64,000 nucleotides of DNA from Pseudanabaena mucicola str. Chao 1806 (GTDB lineage Bacteria > Cyanobacteriota > Cyanobacteriia > Pseudanabaenales > Pseudanabaenaceae). The stretch covers positions 4,264,001 to 4,328,000 of the forward strand of contig NZ_CP097329.1 of the NCBI RefSeq assembly GCF_030323025.1. The letters run 5' to 3'. This document shows positions 8,479 through 17,500 of the stretch, piece by piece (position 1 is the stretch's first letter; each line of letters opens with the position of its first letter). Position numbers and translations under genes: made by a program. The notes beneath the pieces are model-generated. The model searched no databases. It was not told where the DNA came from and saw nothing but the letters and a program-made list of their open reading frames with translations.

Positions 8479-11400
8479 ATGACTTACAAAAAGAAACTCA
8501 TCGAGGTGGCTCTGCCCCTAGAAGCCATTAATAAAGAATCGGCGCGGGAGAAGTCGATTCGGCATGGGCATCCTAGCACTTTGCATTTGTGGTGGGCGCG
8601 GCGACCTTTGGCGGCTTGTCGGGCGGTGTTGTTTGCATCGTTGGTGGATGATCCTTCGAGTTTGCCCGATGAGTTTCCGACAGAGGATGAGCAGAATATT
8701 GAGCGATTAAGGTTATTTGGGATTATTGAGCGTTTGGTGAAGTGGGAGAATATCAATAATCAGGATGTTTTGAATGAAGCAAGGGCAGAAATCCTCAAAA
8801 GTACCAATGGTAATCCGCCGCCTGTATATGACCCATTTTGTGGTGGTGGCTCGATTCCATTAGAGGCACAGCGTTTGGGTTTAGAAGCACATGGGAGCGA
8901 TCTAAATCCTGTGGCGGTGTTGATTACGAAGTCATTGATCGAGATTCCACCCAAGTTTAAGGATATGCCGCCTGTAAATCCATTAGCTCGTGCAAAAGAT
9001 GTTAGACAAGAGGGAACTGGGAACAGAGGATCGAAAAATGAGCGAAATTCAATCACATCGGGATCTAATTGTTTGGCAGAAGTCGATGGATCTGGTAGTA
9101 CAGGTTTATCGTCTGAGCGATCGCTTTCCAAAGGTGGAGATGTATCGGATGACCAGTCAGATTACTCGAGCGGTGGTGTCGGTTCCAGCGAACATAGCGG
9201 AAGGAAACGCAAGGGGAACTCGCAAGGACTACGCCAATTTCCTAGCGATCGCCAAGGGATCGTTAATGGAAACAGAGACGTTTCTGATGTTAGCGGTGCG
9301 TCTCGACTATTTGACTCCGCAGGAGGTGAATCCGACTCTGAACCTGATTGTGGAAATCAGCAAGATGCTAACTGCTCTCCGCAAAAGACTGCTAGAGTCC
9401 TAACCAATTCTGTTACCCGTTCCCTCTTTCCCCTCACCTACAAAGGGGCGCAGGGTTTGGCGGATGATGTGCGCTATTACGGTGCATGGATGCGGGATGA
9501 GGCTTTTAAGAGAATTGGGCATTTATATCCGAAGGTGATTATAGGGGATAGGGGACAGGTTTTGGGGGGAGAGGGAAGAGGGGAGAGGGAAGAGGGAAGA
9601 GGGGAAGCTACTGTTCCCCGTTCCCTATCCCCTACTTCCTACACAGTAATCGCATGGATTTGGGCGCGAACGGTGAAATGTCCGAACCCTAGCTGTGGTT
9701 GTGCAATGCCTTTGGTGCGATCGTTTGCTTTGTCAACTAAGAAGGGTAAAGAGGCATGGATTGAGTATGAGGTAATAGGTAATAGGGAAGAGAGAACAGT
9801 AGCCTCCCCTCTTCCCTCTCCCCTCTCCCCTGTTACCTCTTCCCTATTACCTCTCCCCTCTCCCCTCTCTTCTCTTCCCTCTTCCCCCTCAATTCGCTTC
9901 TCTGTCAAGTCTGGAACTGGCAAACCTCCCGAAGGGACGGTGAGCCGCAAGGGTGCGCGGTGTATTGCTTGTGAGTCTGATGTGAAGTTGGATCATGTCC
10001 GTGCTGAGGGTAAGGCAGGACGGATGGGAGCGCAATTAATAGCGATCGTGGCTGAGGGAAATAAAGGAAGAGTTTATCTTTCGCCAAGTGATGAACAGGA
10101 AAATATTGCTAATTCTGCTCAACCTACATGGAAGCCTGAAACGGAACTTGTCCAAAATTCTCGCCATGTCACGCCTATTGTCTATGGAATGACAAAACAC
10201 TCTGATCTATTTACTTCTCGTCAACTTGTTGCTCTCACAACTTTTAGCGATCTAGTAAAAGATGCAAGAGAAAAAGTTATTGCTGATGGTGGAACTGAAG
10301 ATTATGCAAATGCTGTTGCTACATATTTGTCATTTGGTGTGGACAGGTTAGCAGATAGAAATTCTACTATTTGCTCTTGGGATAGCGGTAGAGATAGTAC
10401 ACGCAATACCTTTGCAAGGCAAGCAATACAAATGACTTGGGACTTTGCAGAAACTAATCCAATGAGCGATTCTACTGGAAATTTCTTAGGAGCAATTGAC
10501 TGGGTTTACAAAGTTCTACAAGAATCAAGGACAAATACTCATGGATTTGCTAAGCAGCAAGATGCAGTTGAAGAAAAGGTAACAGAAACAGGCTTTCTTT
10601 TCTCCACAGACCCTCCCTATTACGATGCAATTCCCTATGCCGATCTCTCAGACTTTTTCTATGTTTGGTTAAGACAATCCCTTAATGGAATTTATCCTGA
10701 TCTTTGTTCAACTCTGTTAGTCCCGAAAACTCAGGAAATGATTGCAGATCATTTTCGTCATGGGAGCAGGGATAAAGCAAAGCAGTTTTTTGAAGACGGG
10801 TTAAGTAAAGTTTTTCATCAAGTTCGCAAGTCTGCCCATCCTGATTATCCATTCACTGTTTACTATGCTTTCAAACAAACAGAATCAGATGATGAAGACT
10901 CTGAAAATGAGACGGATTCAAGTTCTATAGCTTCGACTGGCTGGGAGACAATCCTAGAAGCACTGATACAGTCTAGCTTTGCCATTACAGGAACAGTTCC
11001 ACTCAGGACAGAACTCGCAAATCGCATGAGAGGACAAGGTAGCAATGCTCTCGCCTCCTCCATCGTCCTAGTCTGCCGCCCTCGCCCCGACAATGCCACC
11101 TCAACCACTCGCCGCCAATTTCTCAACGAACTCAAACGCGAACTCCCCGACGCACTCAAAAAACTGCAACAGGGCAACATTGCCCCCGTTGACCTTGCCC
11201 AAGCCAGCATTGGACCTGGTATGGCAGTCTACTCCAAATATGCCAAAGTCCTCGAACCCGACGGCTCCGCCATGCGCGTCCGCACCGCACTACAACTCAT
11301 CAACCAAGCCCTCGATGAATACTTCGCCGAACAAGAAGGCGAATTTGATACCGACACACGCTGGGCGCTAGCTTGGTTCGAGCAAAGCCAATTTAACGAA

Positions 11401-11838
11401 GGCGCATACGGCGATGCCGAAACCCTATCCACCGCCAAAAACATCAGCGTCCAAGGCTTAGTCAACTCAGGCATTCTCTTCGCCAAAGGCGGCAAAGTCA
11501 GACTACTCAAACGCGACGAACTCCCCGCCGACTGGAATCCCGCCAACGACAACCGCACACCCGCATGGGAAGTCGCCCATCACCTCATTCGCGCCCTCGA
11601 CAAACTCGGCGAAACAGGAGCCGCTAACTTACTTGCCCAAGTCGGCATCGACAAAGGCGAAATCGCCAAAGACCTGAGCTATCGTCTATATAGCATCTGC
11701 GATCGCAAAGGCTGGACACAACTAGCCCTCGACTACAACAGCCTCGTCATCTCATGGCAAGCGATCGTGCAACTAGCGATCGCACAGCCCAAGCCAAGCT
11801 ATGAAGAAACACCACTATTTAATTTAGAAGGTAACTAA
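8479..11838 (+). CDS. DUF1156 adenine-specific DNA methylase with three internal insertions
   Basis: 1119-residue N6-adenine methylase of the DUF1156/COG1743 type, the kind called PglXI in BREX type 3. SAM-binding motif DPFCGGGS starts at Asp118; the catalytic DPPY motif starts at Asp711 (TDPPYYDAIPYADLSDFF). A CxxxxCGC-type zinc-ribbon segment lies near 400 (CPNPSCGC). Family order is kept but broken by three in-frame inserts: residues about 177-316 (Ser/Gly/Asp-rich, encoding another gene in a different frame), about 355-387, and about 433-473 (both purine- or pyrimidine-rich DNA). All fall in likely surface loops between conserved blocks such as PPVNPLA and YKGAQGLADDVRYYG. Third-position usage changes to C-rich after about 11040. 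Whether the enzyme is active is uncertain. Confidence 0.9.
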   Translation: MTYKKKLIEVALPLEAINKESAREKSIRHGHPSTLHLWWARRPLAACRAVLFASLVDDPSSLPDEFPTEDEQNIERLRLFGIIERLVKWENINNQDVLNEARAEILKSTNGNPPPVYDPFCGGGSIPLEAQRLGLEAHGSDLNPVAVLITKSLIEIPPKFKDMPPVNPLARAKDVRQEGTGNRGSKNERNSITSGSNCLAEVDGSGSTGLSSERSLSKGGDVSDDQSDYSSGGVGSSEHSGRKRKGNSQGLRQFPSDRQGIVNGNRDVSDVSGASRLFDSAGGESDSEPDCGNQQDANCSPQKTARVLTNSVTRSLFPLTYKGAQGLADDVRYYGAWMRDEAFKRIGHLYPKVIIGDRGQVLGGEGRGEREEGRGEATVPRSLSPTSYTVIAWIWARTVKCPNPSCGCAMPLVRSFALSTKKGKEAWIEYEVIGNREERTVASPLPSPLSPVTSSLLPLPSPLSSLPSSPSIRFSVKSGTGKPPEGTVSRKGARCIACESDVKLDHVRAEGKAGRMGAQLIAIVAEGNKGRVYLSPSDEQENIANSAQPTWKPETELVQNSRHVTPIVYGMTKHSDLFTSRQLVALTTFSDLVKDAREKVIADGGTEDYANAVATYLSFGVDRLADRNSTICSWDSGRDSTRNTFARQAIQMTWDFAETNPMSDSTGNFLGAIDWVYKVLQESRTNTHGFAKQQDAVEEKVTETGFLFSTDPPYYDAIPYADLSDFFYVWLRQSLNGIYPDLCSTLLVPKTQEMIADHFRHGSRDKAKQFFEDGLSKVFHQVRKSAHPDYPFTVYYAFKQTESDDEDSENETDSSSIASTGWETILEALIQSSFAITGTVPLRTELANRMRGQGSNALASSIVLVCRPRPDNATSTTRRQFLNELKRELPDALKKLQQGNIAPVDLAQASIGPGMAVYSKYAKVLEPDGSAMRVRTALQLINQALDEYFAEQEGEFDTDTRWALAWFEQSQFNEGAYGDAETLSTAKNISVQGLVNSGILFAKGGKVRLLKRDELPADWNPANDNRTPAWEVAHHLIRALDKLGETGAANLLAQVGIDKGEIAKDLSYRLYSICDRKGWTQLALDYNSLVISWQAIVQLAIAQPKPSYEETPLFNLEGN
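9009..9427. mobile_element. IVS-like insertion carrying a four-helix-bundle gene
   Basis: Inverted ends AGAGGGAACTGGGAACAGA (9009-9027) and TCTGTTACCCGTTCCCTCT (9409-9427) match at 17 of 19 positions and enclose the IVP gene. This is the design of the 23S rRNA intervening sequences, where a stem encloses an IVP frame, but here it sits inside a protein gene. Exact borders are uncertain by a few bases. Confidence 0.7.
9038..9403 (+). CDS. Four-helix bundle protein (23S rRNA intervening-sequence protein family)
   Basis: 121 residues, wholly inside the methylase gene but in another forward frame. Matches the TIGR02436/S23 family throughout: HRDLIVWQKSMDLVVQVYRL, then RMTSQITRAVVSVPANIAEG and KDYANFLAIAKGSL-ETE, ending in a helix that finishes RKRLLES. 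Length is the family norm (about 120). Start chosen at ATG 9038 (MSEIQSHRD); a purine-rich stretch precedes it. Family members bind nucleic acid as pentamers and include the DGR accessory protein Avd, but no reverse transcriptase is near. Its conservation, against a featureless methylase frame at the same bases, shows that this frame is the one under selection. Confidence 0.85.
   Translation: MSEIQSHRDLIVWQKSMDLVVQVYRLSDRFPKVEMYRMTSQITRAVVSVPANIAEGNARGTRKDYANFLAIAKGSLMETETFLMLAVRLDYLTPQEVNPTLNLIVEISKMLTALRKRLLES
9541..9637. repeat. Purine-rich palindromic insert in the methylase gene
   Basis: Left end ATAGGGGATAGGGGACAGG, right end CGTTCCCTATCCCCTAC are near inverted repeats, with repeated GGGAGAGG/GGAAGAGG units between. 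It lies between YPKV and TVIAWIWARTV, adjacent conserved blocks of the methylase. Confidence 0.65.
9778..9895. repeat. Pyrimidine-rich insert in the methylase gene
   Basis: GGTAATAGGGAAGAG (9778-9792) and CTCTTCCCTATTACC (9837-9851) are perfect inverted repeats, followed by a long CTCCCCT/CTTCCCT tract. Related in style to the insert at 9541. It is translated in frame as a Ser/Pro/Leu-rich stretch. Confidence 0.65.
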
Positions 11839-11840
11839 TC

Positions 11841-12128
11841 ATGAACATCCAACTTGTCAATGCGATCGTGCAAATGACCCAAACCCTCTCAAATGAGGAG
11901 CAACAGTTGCTGATCCAAAAACTGAATAAATTACTACTTGATGAATCAAAGCAAACAGATCCAGTAACTCCCATCACGACTACAGAGACATCACCACCAA
12001 CCCCAGAACAGGGATGGGAAGCATTTTCGACACTAGGGCAAATTGCTGTAGCAGGAAAACTAAATAACGTGGCGATCGACCACGACAAATATCTATACAG
12101 GCTACCAAATGAAAAAAATACTTATTGA
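11841..12128 (+). CDS. Putative antitoxin of a PIN-domain pair
   Basis: 95 residues. The N-terminal half (QLVNAIVQMTQTLSNEEQQ, then LIQKLNKLL) is a short amphipathic helix pair like those of cyanobacterial antitoxins; the middle is Thr/Pro-rich linker; the C-terminal tail (VAIDHDKYLYRLP) probably wraps the toxin. Starts 2 nt after the methylase stop and overlaps the PIN gene by 20 nt, the usual antitoxin-first arrangement. No DNA-binding motif is obvious. Confidence 0.65.
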   Translation: MNIQLVNAIVQMTQTLSNEEQQLLIQKLNKLLLDESKQTDPVTPITTTETSPPTPEQGWEAFSTLGQIAVAGKLNNVAIDHDKYLYRLPNEKNTY

Positions 12129-12525
12129 TACAAGTGCTTGGGCAGCCATATCTGACAATAAAGACCGCCACCATGCATCGGCATTAAATTTTATTAAAAA
12201 GATCAATGGTAAATACAAACTGATTACCACCAATTATGTTCTTGATGAAACTTATACGCTATTGCTAATGAATGCAGGTTATCAAACCACCATAGCCTTT
12301 AAACAACGCATAGACATTATGGTTGCCAGTCAAGTATTAGAAATTGTCTGGATAGATGATGCGATCGCTAACCAATCATGGCAAATATTCGCGAAATTTA
12401 ATATAGATAAAGAATGGTCTTTTACAGACTGCACCTCCTACGCAGTTATGAAACAACTAAACATCGCCGAAGCCTTTACCCTCGATCACCATTTTGTCCA
12501 AATGGGCTTTGTCAAACAACCATAA
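12109..12525 (+). CDS. PIN-domain toxin (VapC-like RNase)
   Basis: 138-residue PIN domain. The acidic residues expected for metal binding are present: Asp7 in LIDTSAW, the Asp/Glu of VLDETYT, Asp in FTDCTSY, and the C-terminal LDHHF. Length and motif order are typical of VapC-type endoribonucleases. It overlaps its presumed antitoxin (11841-12128). The pair may stabilise the surrounding defence locus or act as an abortive-infection module; this is inference. Confidence 0.85.
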   Translation: MKKILIDTSAWAAISDNKDRHHASALNFIKKINGKYKLITTNYVLDETYTLLLMNAGYQTTIAFKQRIDIMVASQVLEIVWIDDAIANQSWQIFAKFNIDKEWSFTDCTSYAVMKQLNIAEAFTLDHHFVQMGFVKQP

Positions 12526-12596
12526 AGCCCAACACCGCACAAGGCAATTTATTTAACACTTGATTTGATACTTGATTTAAAACTTGAGGTAACTAA

Positions 12597-13202
12597 ATGC
12601 CCTATAGCAACTTCACCCTCAGACAAGTCGAAAAAGACTTTCATTTACAAATCGAAGAAAAAATCGATCTGTTTGCCCATGTCCAAGCGATCGCCCCCAG
12701 TGACGATCTCAAACGCATCCTCACCGAAAATATTCCCCTCGCCCTTGCCATCAACACCGAAAAAGCGCGATCGGAATTTTTGATTGCACCAACACTGCTA
12801 GAACTGAGACGGCGATCGCCAATTCCCATCAGCTTATTTTCTGGCACAGAATTTAGCATCAGCCCCGAACAAGGCTTGTCAGGCTATTGTGATTATTTGA
12901 TTAGTTTATCCAAGCAGCAACTGATGATTAGCGCTCCAGTGATTGCGATCGTCGAAGCCAAAAATGAAGATATCAAGTCTGGGCTAGGACAATGTATAGC
13001 AGAAATGGTCGCCGCCCAATTATTTAACGAACTCGAAAACAACTACATTGACACAATTTACGGCATTGTCACATCAGGAGAAATCTGGAAATTTCTGCAA
13101 ATTTCTGAGCAAAATGTGGCGATCGATCTTACTGACTACTACATCAACAACATTGACAAAATTATCGGTATTCTCTTGTCTTTCATTTCTACCGAAGTAT
13201 AG
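12597..13202 (+). CDS. Conserved cyanobacterial protein, probable PD-(D/E)XK fold
   Basis: 201 residues, not a named family that I recognise. The segment GYCDYLIS...VIAIVEAKNEDIKSGLGQCIAEM has the spacing of a PD-(D/E)XK core (Asp, then Glu-x-Lys, then a Gln-containing helix), and VTSGEIWKFL resembles the strand after the core in restriction-type nucleases. ATG 12597 has GAGG 6 nt upstream. It is followed after 6 nt by a Uma2 gene, so they are probably co-transcribed. Nuclease activity is a prediction from motif spacing only. Confidence 0.6.
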   Translation: MPYSNFTLRQVEKDFHLQIEEKIDLFAHVQAIAPSDDLKRILTENIPLALAINTEKARSEFLIAPTLLELRRRSPIPISLFSGTEFSISPEQGLSGYCDYLISLSKQQLMISAPVIAIVEAKNEDIKSGLGQCIAEMVAAQLFNELENNYIDTIYGIVTSGEIWKFLQISEQNVAIDLTDYYINNIDKIIGILLSFISTEV

Positions 13203-13208
13203 ATAATT

Positions 13209-13847
13209 ATGAAAATCACCCTTGATATACCTCAAATCGACTTAGAGAAATTAATTGCACCAGCGATCGCTGAGCCGCGTATACCTCTCTATAACATCAC
13301 TTGGCAGCAATATGAAAACTTTATTGAGATGTTTTCTGGACATCAAAACTTACATCTAACCTATCTGCAAGGAGTTTTAGAAATCGTGACGCTTTCGCCA
13401 GAGCATGAAATGCTAAAAACCCTAATCGCAAGGCTTTTATATATCTATGCCGATGCTCTGGATATTGACCTCTTTAGCTGTGGTTCTGCTACCTGCAAAT
13501 CTCAATCAACCAATCGCGGACTAGAACCCGATGAAAGCTTTTGTATTGGCGATCGCAAACAATTCCCAGATCTAGCGATCGAAGTAACCGTCACCAGTGG
13601 CGGTATCAACAAACTCGAAATTTATCAAGGCTTACAGATTCCCGAAGTTTGGTTTTATCAGCGCGATCACTTTACCCTCTATCTCATTAAACAAGACGGT
13701 ACTGGCTATACAGAGATTACTCAAAGTCAAATTTTTCCTAATCTAGACCTAAACCTAATGGCGGAATATATCCATCCCGATCGCGAACCTGAAATGGTCA
13801 GAGCATGGCGCAAGCTCATTAATAGTGCCTTCCCACCCAAGAATTAG
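13209..13847 (+). CDS. Uma2 family (DUF820) protein
   Basis: 212 residues, second Uma2 member of the locus. Family marks: YNITWQQYENFIEM, YLQGVLEIVTLSPEHE, LEPDESFCIGD and the core FPDLAIEVTVTSGGI. More similar in layout to the 7385 gene than to the 13922 gene. The stop codon lies in one arm of a perfect 49-nt palindrome (13837-13885) that could end transcription or stabilise the mRNA 3' end. Confidence 0.85.
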   Translation: MKITLDIPQIDLEKLIAPAIAEPRIPLYNITWQQYENFIEMFSGHQNLHLTYLQGVLEIVTLSPEHEMLKTLIARLLYIYADALDIDLFSCGSATCKSQSTNRGLEPDESFCIGDRKQFPDLAIEVTVTSGGINKLEIYQGLQIPEVWFYQRDHFTLYLIKQDGTGYTEITQSQIFPNLDLNLMAEYIHPDREPEMVRAWRKLINSAFPPKN

Positions 13848-13885
13848 CGGTGCGGCGCGAAGCGCCGCACCGCTAATTCTTGGGT
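13837..13885. terminator. Perfect hairpin covering the Uma2 stop codon
   Basis: 23-bp stem with a 3-nt loop; arms begin CCCAAGAATTAGCGGTGCGG and end ACCGCTAATTCTTGGG, then TTTTAA. The coding and non-coding parts are equally palindromic, which suggests a mobile hairpin that landed at the gene end. Confidence 0.6.
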
Positions 13886-13921
13886 TTTAATATCTATTTT
13901 GAGAATAAAACATGGAAAGTC

Positions 13922-14542
13922 ATGATGATTGCTAACCTTCAATCCCCTATACTGTCTCCCGCCGAATATCTGGCATGGGAAGCCGAGCAAGATACTAAAC
14001 ACGAATATGAAAACGGCAAAATTATCGCCATGACGGTTGGCACAATTCCCCATAGCCAAATTTCTGCCAATCTTGCAGCCCTGCTCATTCCCCATCTGCG
14101 GGGCAAAGGTTGCAAAGTCGCTATCAGCGATGCCAAAGTCACCACCCCATCAGGCAAATACTACTATCCCGATCTCATTGTCACCTGTGATGATCGCGAT
14201 CGCTTTGCGCGTGACTTTTTGCAATACCCCACGATCATTGTCGAAGTGTTGTCACCCGCTACCGAAGCCCGCGATCGCGGCATCAAACAGCAACACTATA
14301 TGCTGATCGAAACTCTACAAACCTACATTCTGATCACACCAGATCGACCCAGAATCGAGATCTATCAGCGTCGTAGCGACTTAGCTTGGGAATATCTATC
14401 CATCGCGATCGAGCCAACAGACTTAGAAGGTAAAAATAAAACCAACGATCCACTCATTCAGATCGCCAGCCTAGACCTAACCTTTCCCCTATCCATTCTT
14501 TACGAAAATATTAACTTCCCTTCTGAATCTAACGACCTATAA
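13922..14542 (+). CDS. Uma2 family (DUF820) endonuclease-fold protein
   Basis: 206 residues. The canonical Uma2 pattern is complete: SPAEYLAWEAEQDTKHEYENG at the N-terminus, GTIPHSQISANL, DAKVTTPSGKYYYPDLIVTC, and the core TIIVEVLSPATEARDRG with the following helix KQQHYMLIETLQ. ATG 13922 is chosen (a second ATG follows); the open frame begins at a TTG inside the upstream palindrome, which is unlikely to be used. Classic Uma2 subgroup, distinct from the other two in this locus. Confidence 0.88.
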   Translation: MMIANLQSPILSPAEYLAWEAEQDTKHEYENGKIIAMTVGTIPHSQISANLAALLIPHLRGKGCKVAISDAKVTTPSGKYYYPDLIVTCDDRDRFARDFLQYPTIIVEVLSPATEARDRGIKQQHYMLIETLQTYILITPDRPRIEIYQRRSDLAWEYLSIAIEPTDLEGKNKTNDPLIQIASLDLTFPLSILYENINFPSESNDL

Positions 14543-14581
14543 CAATTTCATACTCATCTAACCAATCTGTTAATCAAACCT

Positions 14582-17500
14582 ATGGCAATTAGCAATCACG
14601 AACGTATCGGTCGCGCCCTCAAATATCTCAAAGAAGGACTATATCCATTCATCGAACGCGAGATGAAAAGCGCCTATCGTACTGATTGGCTAACTGCTGC
14701 CAGAGCATCTGTTGACCCAGATCCAAATCTCAAACGCACCCTCGACGAAATTCTCCAAGACGATCCTGCGGCTCAATTAAAGCTCCTCGATCGCCAATGG
14801 AATGAAGTATTTAAAAAAATCCTCAGCAAAGCCGATCGCTCGATCGTTAATGAACTAATTGCCACCCGCAATAATTGGGCGCATGGATCTAGCTCTGTCT
14901 CCACCGAAGATGCCTATCGCGCCCTCGATAGCGTTGCTCGTCTGCTCGATTCCATTGGTGCAACAGCACAATCTGAGGCGATCAGCAAACAACTCTATGA
15001 ACTGATGCGGCAAAGGTACGAAGAACAAGCCCGTCGTGAAACCAGAAAAGCCACCACTGTGATCGAAGGCTCACCCCAACAAGGGCTGAAACCTTGGCGA
15101 GAAATCGTTACTCCCCACCCAGATATTGCCTCTGGACGCTACCAACAAGCCGAATTTGCCGCCGATCTCTGGCAAGTTTATCTCGATGAAGGCTCCGATG
15201 AGTATCGCTTGCCCACCGAATTTTTTCGCCGTACCTATATCACCGCAGGACTCAAGCAACTCCTCGCAAATGCCCTCAATCGCTTAGCTGGCAATGGTGG
15301 CGATCCTGTAATCGAGCTACAAACTAACTTTGGTGGTGGTAAAACCCATGCCATGCTTGCGCTTTACCATCTCTGCTTAGGTGTTTCCACGAAGGATTTA
15401 CCAGGTATAGAAGCAGTATTTGCAGAAGCTAATGTCTCAGAACCTCCCCAAACAGTCCAAACCGTTGTCCTAGTTGGCAATAAAATTTCCCCTGGACAGA
15501 CCCATACCAAGAAAGATGGCACAGTCATTCACACACTTTGGGGCGAAATCGCGTATCAGCTTGGTGGTAAAGAAGGCTATGAAATGATTCGTCAGTCTGA
15601 TGAGACAGCAACTAATCCAGGAGACACACTAAAGCTTCTCTTCAATCGCTATGCTCCTTGTGTGATTCTAATTGACGAATGGGTGTCCTATGCCCGTCAA
15701 TTACACGATCGCACTGATTTACCCGCAGGTAGTTTTGACACACACTTTACCTTTGCCCAAACTCTGAGCGAATCTGCCAAAAACGCCGATCGCACCTTAC
15801 TTGTAGTCAGTATTCCCTCATCGGATATCGAAATTGGTGGCGATTACGGACAAGAAGCTCTATCGAGACTCAAAAATGCGATCGGGCGAGTGGAATCTCC
15901 TTGGCGACCTGCCAGCGCTGAAGAAAGTTTTGAAATCGTCCGCCGTCGTCTCTTTCAACCAATTACTGATCCCAACCTATTTGTGGCAAGGGATGCTGTT
16001 GTCCGCACCTTTTCCGAAATGTATCGCAGTCAAGCACAGGAATTTCCAAACGAATGCCGCGAAGCTAACTACGAACGCCGCATCACAGAAGCCTACCCCA
16101 TTCATCCCGAACTATTCGATCGCCTTTACAGCGACTGGTCAACGCTGGATAAATTCCAGCGCACTCGCGGTGTCTTGCGACTGATGGCAAAGGTGATTCA
16201 TTCTCTTTGGGAACGCAGCGATCGCAGCTTAATGATTTTGCCAGCCAGCGTCCCTCTTGACGATCCGTTAGTTCAGTCTGAGCTAACTCGCTATCTTGAA
16301 GACAACTGGGTTCCCGTCATTGAAAAAGATGTTGATGGGGCTAATTCTTTGCCTGCTGCCTGCGATCGGGACAATCCCAACTTAGGACGCTACTCTGCCT
16401 GTCGGCGTGTCACCCGCACGATCTATCTTGGTTCCGCCCCCACATTAAGAGCCGCAAATCGCGGTATTCAAGATCGTCACATCAAACTAGGTTGTGTCCA
16501 ACCAGGAGAGTCGCCAGCTACCTTTGGCGATGCTTTGCGCCGTCTTACCGATAGCGCCACCTATATCTACGTTGATGAAAGTGGACGCTACTGGATTTCT
16601 ACGCAACCTAATGTCACTCGCACCGCTAGCGATCGCGCCACCCGTATCTTGTCCGACGAGCCAGAACGCATACATACAGAAATCGTGCGCCGCCTCAAAA
16701 GCGACAAAAATAAGGGTGAATTTGCTGGCATCCATATTGCCCCTGAAAGCTCTGCTGATATTCCAGATGATTCCAGCATGGGCGTTCGCCTAGTTGTGTT
16801 ATCCCCCAACTTTCCCCATACCAATAAGGCAACTAATAGCGAAGCTTATAGCCAAGCTCAGGAAATATTGAATAAACGTGGTGGCAGCCCACGCTTCAAC
16901 AAAAATTTATTACTGTTTGTGGCTCCAGATAAAAGTAAGCTCTCGCCACTGGAACAATCAACTGCACAGTACCTTGCTTGGAAGTCGATTACCAATGAGT
17001 GCGACATTCTCAATCTCGATCCTTTTCAAACGAAACAAGCTGATGCCAAGTGTCAGCAATTCAATGAGTCAGTTGATATTCAATTAAAAGAAGCTTATCA
17101 ATGGGCATTAGTCCCTGCTCAACCCGATCCGCAACAAGGAATAACGTGGCAAGAAGTTCGCCTACAATCTCAAGAGTCTCCTATCCTCAAGGCAAGCCGC
17201 AAGCTTTCCCATGACAATTACTTTCTCACCCAATATGCTGCGGCAAACATGAAATTAGAAGCACTCGATCCCTTTTTGTGGCGAGATGTCAATCATCTCG
17301 AAATCAAAAAGCTCTGGAGCTATCTTGCCCAGTACCTCTATCTACCCAAACTGCGCGACGAACAGGTGCTACTACGGGCAATTTCTGAAGGTGTTTCATC
17401 GTTACTTTGGCGAGAAAACTTTGCCTATGCCGATGCTTTTGATGAAACCCAACAACGTTATGTTGGTTTACGGGGTGGTGAAATGAGCTTACTAACTAAC

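Noticed and set aside
9009-9427. Diversity-generating retroelement (because Avd is a four-helix bundle)
   Set aside because: No reverse transcriptase, no template/variable repeat pair near it.
9541-9895. CRISPR array in the GGGAGAGG-rich stretch
   Set aside because: Units are irregular and 6-8 nt long with no spacers.
9639-9950. Reverse-strand frame in the purine-rich inserts
   Set aside because: Low-complexity Gly/Glu/Arg repeat produced by the GGGAGAGG tract, antisense to the methylase.
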